This document shows, in pieces, positions 12,853-24,030 of a stretch of DNA of 64,000 nt. The stretch comes from Channallabes apus (lineage: Eukaryota > Chordata > Actinopteri > Siluriformes > Clariidae), in contig CM060107.1 of assembly GCA_030522415.1 (NCBI GenBank), positions 2,723,847-2,787,846 of the forward strand, given 5' to 3'. Both the position numbers and the translations under genes were made by a program. Below the pieces are notes generated by a model. It worked only from the letters and a program-made list of their open reading frames with translations, ran no database searches and was not told the DNA's origin. Each line of letters begins with the position of its first letter. Within the stretch, counting starts at the first letter, position 1.

Positions 12853-13773
12853 GAATGCTCGACCGTAACAAAGGCGTAGCGGAGGGGCTCATGACGAACC
12901 ACAGTAAAGGTCCCTTTACCACTCTTTTTTGAGAACCCCCCTTGTTTTTGTTTTGAGGACTTTAGGTGAGACTCCGTGATAAGGCAGAAGCAACAGTGGA
13001 GGCACCGGCTGGGAGAGTAATCCAGCACTGCATCGACCGCCCGGCTGGGAGGACAACCCAGCGCTGCATCTGAGGCTCAACTTTTCTGAGCGACGCAGCG
13101 CTGCCTCCGCCGCCCGGTCTACAGGATCCGGTGCTGTCTCATCAGCCGGGTCTATAGAAAGGATCCGGATCATCACCTGGCTAGAAGGACAACCCAGCGC
13201 TGCATCGGCCGCCCGGCTTGGAGGAAGACCCAGTGCTGCATTTGCTGCGCGGTAGGCGCAAGCGGTTCAGTGCTGCCTCCGCCGCCCGGCCTACTCCAAC
13301 GATCCGGTACTGCCTCGTCGGCCAGGCCCATCAGAGGATCCAAGACTGCTTCCACCATCCTGCATCAGCCCCCGGAGCCCACCAGCACCAACATGCAACG
13401 ATGAGCGAGAGCCGTCGCCGGGGTCTGACTGCAGGGGCAAATTACAGCCGCACCCGTCGCGCGGCGTTGAGGACAACCCAGCGCTGCATCGGCCGCCCGG
13501 CTTGGAGGAAGACCCAGTGCTGCATTTGCTGCGCGGGATGCGCAAGCGGTTCAGTGCTACCTCCGCCGCCCGGCCTACTCCAACGATCCAGTACTGCCTC
13601 AACAGCCCAGGCTACGTAAGGGGTCCAGCGGCTGCACCCACTGCATGACTTCGGCGGCTGTTCAAACGCGCCCACCCCCCCACCCAGTTCTACGAACTAG
13701 ATCGTCGACGTGGGGAGGTGGGTGAAGACATCGCCGATAGCGCTCCATAGGAGCGGCGTAAGGGGGGGGGTAC
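12853..13773 (+). other. Internal region of element A
   Basis: GC-rich, with decayed tandem copies of a segment containing CCCAGCGCTGCATCGGCCGC (for example near 13020, 13190 and 13480). Several overlapping ORFs exist in both directions (such as 13218-13619), but they follow the repeat and match no family I know. The first bases, GAATGCTCGACC, resemble the start of the internal region in the two ORF-bearing LTR elements. Confidence 0.6.
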
Positions 13774-15175
13774 TGTAAGGGTCTGCCCCTAGGGGGCACT
13801 GTGTCCGTGTGTTGCGTTTTGTAGTTTTGTTTAAAGACCCAGTTTCCCAGGAGGCACCTCGGTCAGGTGACGAAGCTTCACCTGTGCCGAGGTGGATCAT
13901 TAGTAAACCTATAAGAAGCGATCAGCTCGGGGAAACTGGGTCGAGCATTAAGATTGTCTTGTGGGCTTTGTTTTGTGTAATTTGTTTGTTTGTGCTGGCT
14001 CTGTGAGTTTAGTTTATGTGAGTCTGTAGGTTAGGATGTGATTAACTGGTTTTGTTTCTATGTCTTTATAGTCTTGAAGGTGTGTATTTCAGTGCTGGAC
14101 CGAAGTTCTGGACCGAGGAGAGCTCCACGAGTACAGGAGTGAGTGTGTAGCTCGTAAGAGCAAGTATGTGTGTGAGTAAGCTCATTAGAGCACAGGAGTG
14201 AGCGAGTAGCTCATAAGAGCAAGTGTGTGCGGGAGTAAGCTCATAAGAGCACGGGATGTGCGTGAGTGAGCTCATAAGAGCACAGGAGTGAGTGTGTAGC
14301 TCATAAGAGCACAGGAGTGAGTGTGTAGCTCATAAGAGCACAGGAGTGAGTGTGTAGCTCATAAGAGCAAGTGTGTGCGTGAGTAAGCTCATAAGAGCAC
14401 AGGAGTGAGTGTGTCGCTCAAAAGAGCACGCGAGTGAGTGTGTCGCTCATAGGAGCGCGCGAGTGAGTGTGTCGCTCCTAAGAGCACGGGAGTGAGTGTG
14501 TCGCTCCTAAGAGCACGGGAGTGAGTGTGTCGCTCCTAAGAGCACGGGAGTGAGTGTGTCGCTCCTAAGAGCACGGGAGTGAGGCTCGGAAGAGTGACTG
14601 TGTGAGTGGGAAGCTCCCAAGAGCAAGTGTGGGAATGTGAGTCCGCTCAGAGAAAGGCGGGTGAGTGTGTTGCGCTCGTGGAGGTACCAGGTCTAAGGAG
14701 CTTCGGTCCCATGGTTAGGTAAGGTATCAACGTCTGTCTTACAACACTGAACCTTGGTTTATGGCAATATAACTTGCTTGTCTTGTGTATATACTGTTAT
14801 GTTAGGCATTAGAGCCTACTCGCTTGTTTACCTGTCTGTTATTTGAGGCATTAGAGCCTACATGTCTTGTCAGTATGTATGGTTATGTTTCAGATATCAG
14901 GGCCTGCTTATTCCATGAGGTAGAGTCTGTGTTCTCAAACAGAGCCACAACTATGGGTCTGAGTTCCCGAGACGTTCCTGTGTACCTTTTGTGTCTGTAG
15001 TTTTGTGTAGTAATCCTGTGTGAACTGTGTCCAGAGCCAGTCTGCTGTTTGGTTATGTTTTGTGGTGTCTTGTCTGTTAAATAAAAGACTCTGTTTCGCA
15101 ACCAGCCCTCTGCATCTATGCCTGCCTTCGTAAGCCCACGGCTATACCACCTGCCATAACACCACATACATGACA
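13774..15175 (+). repeat. 3' LTR of element A
   Basis: 1402 bp and closely similar to the 5' LTR. The length difference is mostly extra minisatellite units around 14280-14400 (AGCTCATAAGAGCACAGGAG). The inverted repeat is at 13857-13892. A few single-base differences from the 5' LTR exist, so the insertion is recent but not brand new. Confidence 0.85.
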
Positions 15176-15180
15176 AGTAG

Positions 15181-16099
15181 AATAAAATATATTTTATATA
15201 AACATATATTGGATATAACGATTTATTTTAATATACTGTAGTGTATATGAACGTATAATAAACTTACTTTGGCTTAGCCAATGCCAAAATAACAAACAAA
15301 TATACCAGCAGCATAAACACAACATACTGTAGATGAGCTAAACTATTAAAGTAAGAGACATTATTTTTCAATTTATCCCCAAATAACTAAAGATACACAC
15401 ATGAAGACAAGACGACCAAAGTAAAGTGTCCTGCTCAGCAAAATCGTATTAACCATAAAGATAAACATTATAATGTAAGTATGTGCCTTGTCCACTTACC
15501 ACAACACCTTAAAAATAAATTTAAATAAATAAATAGATAAATAAGTTAATAAATAACTCCATACTCCAAAATCCTGTACAGTAGCACAAACTTGCAGGTT
15601 AAACAAAAGAAAACAGTTCATTAACCAAATTTCCCAAACATTAACCATGTCAACTGCTACACAAAACCAAAAAAATATATAGAAAGATATAAGGTGAAAC
15701 CTCGGACTGTAACGCGGTTTGCGAGTGTCCCGCAAGACGAGCCGAGATTTTTAATAAATTTTGACTTAGATAACGAACAAGTCTTGGTTTACGAGTACCG
15801 AGTATCATGTATCATGCATTCGCTGAGCGTCACGTGATCACAACTGAGCCAACGGTTTTTCTCTCTCTTGTGCTGCGGAATTGTGGGTAATCGTCTCTTA
15901 CTGGTATAATCAACATCCATTTTTACTTTACAGCAGTGATTCCGTTAGTTTGTCGCTCAATCGAGTGTCATTAGAGAAATTTCTTGTTTATTTTTCCGAT
16001 AGAACAGTGTTACCGTTGTGTGCGCACGCGTGTGTGAAAAGAGTGGAGGAAGGCTAACTGTGTAAGATGAGAAGGGGGAGAGGGAAGCTTACTTTAGAT

Positions 16100-16141
<42 letters not shown>

Positions 16142-16488
16142 CGCCTGCACGAACAACAAAACACTTATCTGTCGGGATTACTTTTAACTTTTTTTTTAAG
16201 GTAAAGTGCAGGTTAATATATTTATTTTTTTTCCTAATATTTTGTGTTAATTATTTTTATGTATTCATTTTCTTGGGCTGTGGAACGAATAATTTGAGTT
16301 TCCATTTTTTCCTATGGGAAACTCTTATTTTCCAGTCAAAGTGGCTTTGATTATTTATTTATTTCTAAATGAACAAAAGGTTATTTCTAAACACGATAGA
16401 TATTTTTATAATTAACTTCTGCTTTCTCTATAAAATGACTGAATCAGTTTGACAGGAGGGAGGTGTTACAAAACAAAACTTGTGTGCT

Positions 16489-16529
<41 letters not shown>

Positions 16530-16833
16530 TCAGTTTTAAACATCTACTTAATGTAAATATAAAGTTATTCTAAAGTGACGTCTGATTTGCCGAATCTCAC
16601 CACGACTCTTCACACAGATACAACTTTATAATAATACATTTAATACATTTAATACATTTAATAATACATCTGTTTATATTTATTAAACTATATTCAGTGT
16701 TAATATTTACTCTTTAATTGTCGCTGTGTTAAATTACTGAGCTGTTTGTGCAGCTGGATTGTGTGTTAGTGAGACAGACGACTGAGCAACAATGTGACAA
16801 TGTGCAGGAATTTTACACAAAACACTACAGACT
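15181..16833. other. Intergenic between element A and the finTRIM gene
   Basis: Contains (CA)n at about 16101-16140, (GT)n at about 16494-16529, and a MITE-like segment at about 15692-16305 (see its own entry). No gene seen. The TTAA at 16213-16216 is the empty counterpart of the piggyBac-like insertion at 54626. Confidence 0.55.
15692..16305. mobile_element. MITE-like DNA element, copy 1
   Basis: Begins GTGAAACCTCGGACTGTAAC and ends near GGAACGAATAATTTGAGTTT, with motifs such as TTGGTTTACGAGTA inside, resembling pogo/Tigger-type elements built from 'ACCTCGGTTTACGAAC' ends. Homologues lie at about 36133-36736 and, cut short by another insertion, 54120-54625. Confidence 0.4.
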
Positions 16834-17586
16834 TTATTCTGGATCACACAATCTCACAGTAGAGTCACATGACCAGTAGAACCAGAGCCTAAACCCAGCG
16901 TAGAGAGGCTGAGTGAATGTGGTGTGGACTCTGTGGAGGAGCTTCATCGTGTCAGAGACACTGTAGAAGGACAGAGTTCCTGCACTGTGATCCACATACA
17001 CTCCTATTCTGGAGGATGATGGAGCTCTGAGTTCAGTCTCAATGTTGTTGTGATAGAAAGAGAGAGAAGAAGAAGAACACCACAGACTCCAGGACTGATT
17101 GTTGCCTCCAAACACACACTCATTACCCTGTCCTTTCCTGCTGATGTCTTTATATGAGACTGATATGGACACAACACCGCTCCACTCCACCTCCCAGTAA
17201 CAGCGTCCACACACACTCTCCTTACACAACACCTGACCCCAGGAGCCAAATCTCTCTGGATGATCAGAGTACTGCTGGTGTCTCCCACTGATTCTCACTG
17301 CTCGGTTCTTCTCAGACAGAATGAGGAAACGATTTGCCGTGTTGGGATCCAGAGTCAGATAACAGAAATCTAAAATAAAAGAGAAAAACAAACTGAACAA
17401 TGTGAACATGTTGGGTTTAATTCACACAATACTGTATATTCATGTGAAGAGTGAGACAGCTGTCTGTGTGCGCTGATATCTGAGGGAGAAACGTCTCAAT
17501 GTTCATTCACAATTTAATCTAAATAAATAAAATTCATTTCATTCATTCATAAATTATTCATTTTAATTTGTCAATATTTAGTATAC

Positions 17587-17628
<42 letters not shown>

Positions 17629-17773
17629 TATGTCTGTGTTTGTGTGTAATATACCTCTGCTCTCTCTCTATCTCTCTCTCTCTCTCTCACACACACACAG
17701 AAATCACGCAAATAAACTAATAATAATTAAATTTACATATTGTAAAGAAAACTGTACTCTATAGACCTAATAA

Positions 17774-17819
<46 letters not shown>

Positions 17820-20800
17820 ATTTCATAAACTCTTCTCTGCTCTGTGTCTCTGGTGGTGAAAAGATCTGAACTGCTGCAGCTGTGGAGAGAAAAATGGAAA
17901 TGAAGACAAAAAGCCTCATCAGGTTGTAAAAGATGGAAACAGTTTAAAGTGATACAGTCAGTTTATTCATTTTAAATCAGTATTTTAGTTCAAACTGTCT
18001 GCAGGAAGGTCAGCAGGAGCATTGCTAAGAAATAAGACTTGACAGAGCGAGTAAAGACGTCCATCATTGTGTTTCTCCAGCAGGAACAGCTCCTCTTACC
18101 ATGTGGAGGGATTTTGTTGAATTCCTCCTCACAGAATTCCTCGAGTCTCTTCTTCAGATCTGAGAGAGAATTCCTCACTCCATCAAATGAGAGATGTTGA
18201 TGGACACTGATGCTGGAGGTCTGAAATGATGGTCTGTTTATTGGAGGAGACTGACGTCCAGAAGCTAAAGCCTACAGAAAGCAGATTAGATGTAAAACAC
18301 ACTTGTGACATCAGAGGACATTCACTGTTCCATTAACAGGAGGTGTTTTAGAGAGTGTGTGAGGAACAGCTGTGTGTGTAGATCAGACAGTGAGTGTTAC
18401 CTGGAGGAACTGGATGTGATCGTGTGTGTGTGAAAGCTGCTCCAGCTCAGTGAGTCTCCTCTGAAGATCAGCAATCTCCTGCTCCAGTTGCTCCAGGAGT
18501 CGTTCAGCTCGACTCAGTTCAGTCTTCTCCTGATCTCTGATCAGCTCCGTCACCTCCGAGCGCTTTTTCTCCATGGAGCTGATCAGCTCAGTAAAGATCC
18601 TCTCACTGTCCTCCACTGCTGTCTGTGCACTCAGCTGTTACACACACACACACACACACACACTCATCTATCATTCCCTCTCTTACTGCGACTCTAAATG
18701 TCTCCATGTTGTCCATGTTGTGTGTGTTTCTAGGAGCAGCTCTGTCTCTGCTCACTGCTCACCTTTATAGTGTCCACAGCCTGTTTCAGCTCCTCCACCT
18801 TCTTCTGCTTCTCCTGGATTCTCTGCTGGGATTTCATCTGCTCCTCCTTTAACTCACTCTGAGGATAAAACAATGTGATGAATATTGTGTATACTGTATG
18901 TGTAGATGTACCTCATCAATCTACAACACAGACTTGTTGAATGTCCACATATTTGCTGCATTTCTGCCTGTTTATAACTAACTAAAGAGTCGAGACATAA
19001 AGCCATGATTACTTGACCACATGTGAATTAGAAGTAGAAGTTAAAGGGGTTAAGAGACATGACTTCGTCTGTATGATGGTACATGTATTGAACACTTTAC
19101 TGCACTAACTCTTCATGCTTTATGAGACAAATATCTGATTATTCTGACCTGATTAACTCGGAGTCACTTAATGCATCATTATTCAAACACCTTCACTTTT
19201 ACTCCAAGGCAAATTAAAATTATTTTATTCTGAATTAATGATACGTTTATAGTATAGATACATTTTTATATTTCTTATATATTTTTGGAAGTTTTTTATA
19301 TTTTGTTCTATTTATTTCTTGTTAACTGTTTTTTTACCTTTTAAGGTCACGTGCGGTCGTTTAGGCATTTCACTGCATATCGTACTGTGTATGACTGTGT
19401 ACGTGACAAATACAATTAGAATTTAATGTTGCATGTTAATTTCTATAACTGACTGAAGCATAAAATGGACAAAAAGAAAAAGTGTAGTGAGATAAAATAT
19501 GTTGTTTTGCTGTTTTTTTTAAACATACAGTTGGGCTGAAGATTGTGTAGTATAGAGTGACATATGGTTTTACTATCACAAAATATACAATATGATAAAA
19601 TTAATCGAGCAGTGAAATGACTAAGCTGTAAGGAATCGCCACTAGAGGGCACTGTTTTGTTGTTTGTAGTTTTTGTTTTGCAGACTCGGTTTCCCAGAAG
19701 GCACCTCGGTCAGGTGATGCGGGAGCACAACTGAACCCAGGCAGGTCATTAAATCTTCAAATAAATAGCTGATTAGTCTGGGAAGCCTAGCCTACATGTG
19801 TCCCTTAGCCTAGCCATCAAGTGTCCCTTAGCCTAGCCTCCATGTGTCCCTTAGCCTCCATGTGTCCCTTAGCCTAGCCATCGAGTGTCCCTTAGCCTAG
19901 CCTCCATGTGTCCCTTAGCCTCCATGTGTCCTTAGCCTAGCCATCGAGTGTCCCTTAGCCTAGCCATCGAGTGTCCCTTAGCCTAGCCTCCATGTGTCCC
20001 TTAGCCTAGCCTCCATGTGTCCTTAGCCTAGTCATCGAGTGTCACTTAGCCTAGCCTCTGAGTGTCCCTTAGCCTAGGCTTTGTGTGTCCCTTAGAGTAG
20101 CCTCTGTGTGTCCCGAGCTTCTGTGTCCCTAGTCTCCAGTGTTGTGTTTAGCTATTAGGTAAGTGTAGCTAAGTGCATGTTAGGCTAAAGACATGTTTAG
20201 GTAGATTTATGTATAGCTACAGTAACTGCCATGGTTGGCTAATAGCAATGTTTAGCTAATAGCCATGTTTAGCTGATTGCCATGTCTTTAGACTTAGTCC
20301 TGTCTCGTGTCTCCTGGTCCTGTCTCGTGTCTCCTGGTCCTGTCTCGTGTCTCTAGTCTCTCGTCTTGTCCCCGTCTTCAGCTCCATACCTCGCTTGAGT
20401 ATGTTTCGCCCCTAAGCATATCTCTCAACATAGTGCTTATATTTAATGTTACGGGTATTAGAGCCTGTGTTTCCCCAAGAATGTGTCACAACATAGTGCT
20501 TAGATTTTGTGTATGAGAGTGTCTTGTCAGTCAAGTATGTATTTCAGTTTAATGCTTATGTTCTGTGTCTCGTCTTCTAGCCTGGGTATTGGTCAGTTAT
20601 GGGTTCTATAGTTTGAGTGTTCGTTCCTTTGTTTGTTTTGTTCATGATTCGTGTTTTGTGTTTTTTGTAATAAAAACACTTTTTGTTTCAAAACACACCT
20701 CTGCACTTATACCTGCCCTTTGCTGCCCACGGCATTAACAACAGCCATCACTACCCAATCCTGACATGAGCAAAAAATAATTTCATTATATTATTTAACA

Positions 20801-21787
20801 TTTGGTAAAAAAAAATGTTTTTGGTTGTAGATACAATAAAACATCATCATGCCAAGAGTGTGTAAAGCAGTAATCAGAGCAAAGGGGGCTATTTTGGAGA
20901 AACTAGAATATAAAACATGTTTTGAGTTATTTCTCCTGTTCTTGTTAAGTACAAACTCCACATGTGTTCATTCATAGTTTTGATGCCTTCAGTGAGAATC
21001 TACCATGTAAATGGTCATGAAAATAAGGAAAACACATTGAATGAGTGAAGGTGTGTCCAAACTTTTGGCCTGTACTGTATCCAGAAACTCAAATGCACAG
21101 TTTGAAGCCTGAAGCCACCCTATTAACACACACTGGCAACACTTCCATATAGTCACATATATACTGTATATATTAACAATTTCTAGTTCTCACCTGTTTC
21201 TCAGCTCTTTCTGCTGAAACTGTTACAGCGTCGTGGCCTTTATGTTTATCCAACATGCACAAGGAGCAAATACAGGTTTGATCAGTACGGCAGTAGATCT
21301 TCAGCACTTCATCATGTTCAGAGCAGATCTTCTCTCGTAGTTTTAATGAAGCTTCTGTTAATTTATGTGTCTTAAATGCAGGAGACTCATAGTGAGGAGT
21401 AATATGAGTTTCACAGTAAGAAGCCAGACACGTCAGACAGGACTTGACGGCTTTGTGTTTTCTCCCGGTGCAGAAATCACACTCCACATCTCCAGGTCCA
21501 GCGTAACAGTGAGCAGGAGAAGCTTCTTGGACTTCAGTCTTCTTCTTCAGTTTCTCCACCACTTCAGCCAGCATGTTGTTTCTGCGTAGAACAGGCCTTG
21601 GAGTGAAAGTGTCTCTGCACTGAGGACAGCTGTATACGTCCTTATGATCCTCCTGATCCCAGCAGCCATTAATACACACCTTACAGAAACTGTGACCACA
21701 GCGGAGAGTCACCGGATCCTTCAGGAGATCCAGACACACTGGACAGATGAACTGATCCTGATCTACTGAAATACTGGCCTCGGCCAT
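16834..21787 (-). CDS. finTRIM-type E3 ubiquitin ligase (RING, two B-boxes, coiled coil, PRY-SPRY), intact
   Basis: Five coding exons, all with GT-AG borders: 21787-21194 (594 nt), 18858-18763 (96), 18634-18401 (234), 18271-18100 (172), 17369-16834 (536, ending in TAA). Phases join without a break, giving 543 residues. The RING is C3HC4 (C15, C18, C30, H32, C35, C38, C54, C57). Two B-boxes follow in the rest of exon 1 (VECDFC..., KICSEHDEV...), then coiled coil in exons 2-3, a linker, and PRY-SPRY with LDP, CYWEVEW and YAGF motifs. I start at the ATG of MAEAS; an in-frame ATG six codons upstream lies in the probable 5' leader, because a pyrimidine-rich stretch ending in CAG precedes it. finTRIMs are known as fish-specific, virus-inducible TRIMs whose SPRY binds the target. 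It lies head to head with the Ig gene at 24031. Confidence 0.9.
17581..17830. repeat. Microsatellite cluster in the last finTRIM intron
   Basis: (TTA)n at about 17589-17620, (TC)n near 17660-17690, (GT)n at about 17778-17817. The copy 2 intron has longer and additional runs at 41085-41125, 41160-41200, 41310-41360 and 41490-41546. Confidence 0.85.
19300..19430 (+). mobile_element. 5'-truncated LINE 3' tail (copy 1)
   Basis: Ends with TTTTAAGGTCACGTGCGGTC, TTTCACTGCATATCGTACTG and GTGACAAATACAATTAGAAT. The same block forms the 3' end of the long LINE at 55071-58556, so this is a short truncated insertion of that family inside a finTRIM intron. Also at about 43230-43350. Confidence 0.7.
19627..20766 (+). 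mobile_element. Solo LTR D with internal minisatellite (copy 1)
   Basis: Starts TGTAAGGAATCGCC and ends AATCCTGACA. Flanks TAAGC / TGAGC look like a 5-bp target duplication with one change. It has an AATAAAAACAC signal near 20669, and a minisatellite at about 19786-20110 built of CCTTAGCCTAGCC plus TCCATGTGTC or ATCGAGTGTC units. Present in both finTRIM copies, so it predates the duplication. The start and the inverted repeat at 19704-19741 resemble element A. Confidence 0.75.
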
Positions 21788-21999
21788 TTTCCTGAAGTCA
21801 CACACTGAGAGAGAGAGAGAAAGAGTGTAGGTTTCGTTTCTTTGACAATAACTTCCTGGTTCTGTGTGTGTGTAAGAGAGAGTGTGTGAGAGGAGGAGCT
21901 AAAATATAGAGAGTGGTTATGAATGCTCCTCTGTTAACTGTTTCATCACACTTTAGTCCATGAATATGTGGAGATGTCATTTTTTTCCCGTATCTACAA

Positions 22000-24030
22000 A
22001 CAGGTGAAGTAATTATTTGGCCTTTTTAATAATGACATTTTAAACAGTTTATTTATATATTTATTTATGTTAATGTTTATTCTTATAGTTATCTATTTTT
22101 CACTACTTTTCCTCGCTCAGAGTAAAAGCTTCAATGTGGTGTGTATGTGAAACCCATAAAATAATGTATAGAGCACAAAATGCTTCGGTCAAATGTATTT
22201 AATTTTTAAAAAAGAGAGAAAAATACTTACAGTATAGTTTTTGAAACATTTTTAAATGCTTGTTTCACATTCACATAATATTAACATTAGTAAAAGCAGC
22301 TAAAACATTATTCATTCAGTTAAGAATGTAAATAGTAATTAATAACTGTATTGTTATTGTGATTATATTTCTTGTCTGTCACTGTTTAACTGTAGTGAAG
22401 CACTTTGAGCTCCATATTCTGTCTGAATAGAGTTATTCTAATGATTGTAGGTAAATAGACAGAGACAGATTGAGTCAGTAGTTTATCAGTACTGTGTTTA
22501 ATGTGACGTATCACTCCAGAGGTCTCTAAAGCTTCCTGTACTTCACTTTACTTAAGAATTGAGTAATATCACTTCACATTGAATTTAATAACATTAATAA
22601 CTTTAATACACATTACAGCACATACTTACACTTACAGTCACGATACATGGAGCTGAGCTTCACCGTCCTCATTTAAAGCTCCGCCCACTCACTCTGTTAC
22701 ACTACAGTATATCTTAAGAGTCTCCTTAGTGCGCTAAGTGTGTGTGTTATCGGGAAACCGGCCCAGATCAGCACATCTAGCATCAACAACCATGCCGCTC
22801 TCAAAGTGACGCTCGGTTGGCTGGTTAGATATTTGCTTTAACAAGCAGTTGACCAGGTGTACCTAATGAAGAAACAAAACAAAAACAACAATCACTGAAA
22901 TGTACACAGCGTTTCTGTTTTTATTTTTTCCGAAGTCTTTGTTTAAAACACGCTGCAAACCGTCCTGTGAACCAGCAGTTAACATACAGGTAAAGTTGCC
23001 CTGCTTTAGTGTATAACAGTTGACTCAGCACTCGGAGCTGTGTGTACAGAAGTATAAACCAGGAGGGAAGTTAAAGCCAGAACCCACATTGCTGCCCCTC
23101 TGTGTCCTACAAGACTCATACAAAATGCTTTAGTCTGTGATTGTAGTTTAAAATGGAAGATAATAGAGAACTGTATCACATGTGCATTAACTGTTAAAGG
23201 GGGGTTGTTGCTATTTCTATAGTTATAGTGCAATCACTTCTGGGAAATATTCATAAACAATATATTTTTTGGTAAATATGAGACACGTCTTTGTGTTCTT
23301 TTCGGCCAGCAATATCAAGTCAATTCAAGTCGACTTTTATTGTCATTCCAGCCATATACAGTTCAGTACACAGTGAAATGAAACAACGTTCCTCCAGGAC
23401 CAACGTGCTACTGTACATACATGCAACAACATAATTTAACTCAGGGATGGGGGGTAATTATTTCTTCACATTTTACATCAGTACTAATTTGCAATTGTTC
23501 ACCTGTATACAGTGTCTGTAAAATCTTATTTTATTATTTATTCAATACTGTATGATATTTAAAATGTAAATATTCATGTACTGTAGATAACCAGCATTAT
23601 AACACCACAAACCCGCAGACACCCTCACACATGGTTGCTAGGCGATGCTGCCGAGGAGGTGTTCAGGAGGACTGTAGGCTTTCTGGATTCAGCATGTGGT
23701 GTGTGTGGACATTTAGCGAGTCACACTGAGGGACCAAGAGTGTGTGAACAGAAAAGAGAAAAGAAGTGTTGAAAACAATCTGCACCACATCAGGCTTCCG
23801 TATGTAAACACACTGAACTTGATGGTACAATGCACAGTCATATAACACCTAATAAATTAACTTAATACTAAAATTATAGCCTTTAAACTTTAGTCAGCAT
23901 GATGTTACTTATTGCTGAAAGTCACTGAACATGAATGATATTGTTATAATAAGTAAAGTATTTGTCTGGGTGAAAGAAGCTCAGCTGTAAGGTCACTTTT
24001 ATTAAATACTGCCTCTTTTGCTTCAGCATA
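22000..24030. other. Region between the finTRIM and Ig genes, copy 1
   Basis: Contains the presumed promoters of both genes. An interspersed repeat at about 23325-23405 (CAAGTCGACTTTTATTGTCA, ACAACGTTCCTCCAGGACCA) is a common fish retroelement fragment. The minus-strand ORF at 23006-23233 has no recognisable domain and is not called. Confidence 0.5.
22630..22690 (-). promoter_or_regulatory. Possible finTRIM promoter / first non-coding exon donor
   Basis: On the minus strand a GC box (GGGCGGAG, 22679-22686) is followed by TTTAAAT (22671-22677) and then by GACT|GTAAGT, a good splice donor at 22636/22635. Coding exon 1 is preceded by a matching acceptor near 21808. The same sequence occurs in copy 2 around 46450-46510. 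The spacing leaves only a very short first exon, so this is tentative. Confidence 0.25.

Larger units (their letters stand above)
11545..15175 (+). mobile_element. LTR retrotransposon A, non-autonomous, private to copy 1
   Basis: Two direct long terminal repeats (11545-12852 and 13774-15175), each beginning TGTAAGGG and ending CATGACA, flank about 920 bp. A 5-bp target duplication AGTAG sits at 11540-11544 and 15176-15180. Copy 2 has the unoccupied site with a single AGTAG near 35229. A purine tract (AAGGGGGGGGG at about 13760-13770) precedes the 3' LTR, as expected for plus-strand priming. No gag, protease, reverse transcriptase or integrase is visible, so it would depend on proteins from another element. 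Confidence 0.85.

Noticed and set aside
12560..12922. 120-codon ORF across the end of the element A 5' LTR
   Set aside because: Recurs as 14883-15176 only because both LTRs carry it; antisense to the LTR and without a recognisable domain.
14100..14580. CRISPR-like array of short repeats
   Set aside because: It is a minisatellite within an LTR of a vertebrate genome; there are no unique spacers of constant length and no cas genes.
21830..21844. Interferon-response-like element (minus strand GAAACGAAAC) close to the finTRIM start codon
   Set aside because: The spacing between GAAA cores is one base, not two, and a pyrimidine tract with AG just before the coding exon suggests it lies in a 5' intron rather than the promoter.
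23006..23233. 75-codon minus-strand ORF conserved in copies 1 and 2
   Set aside because: Conservation is explained by the segmental duplication; no domain, splice context or signal supports it.
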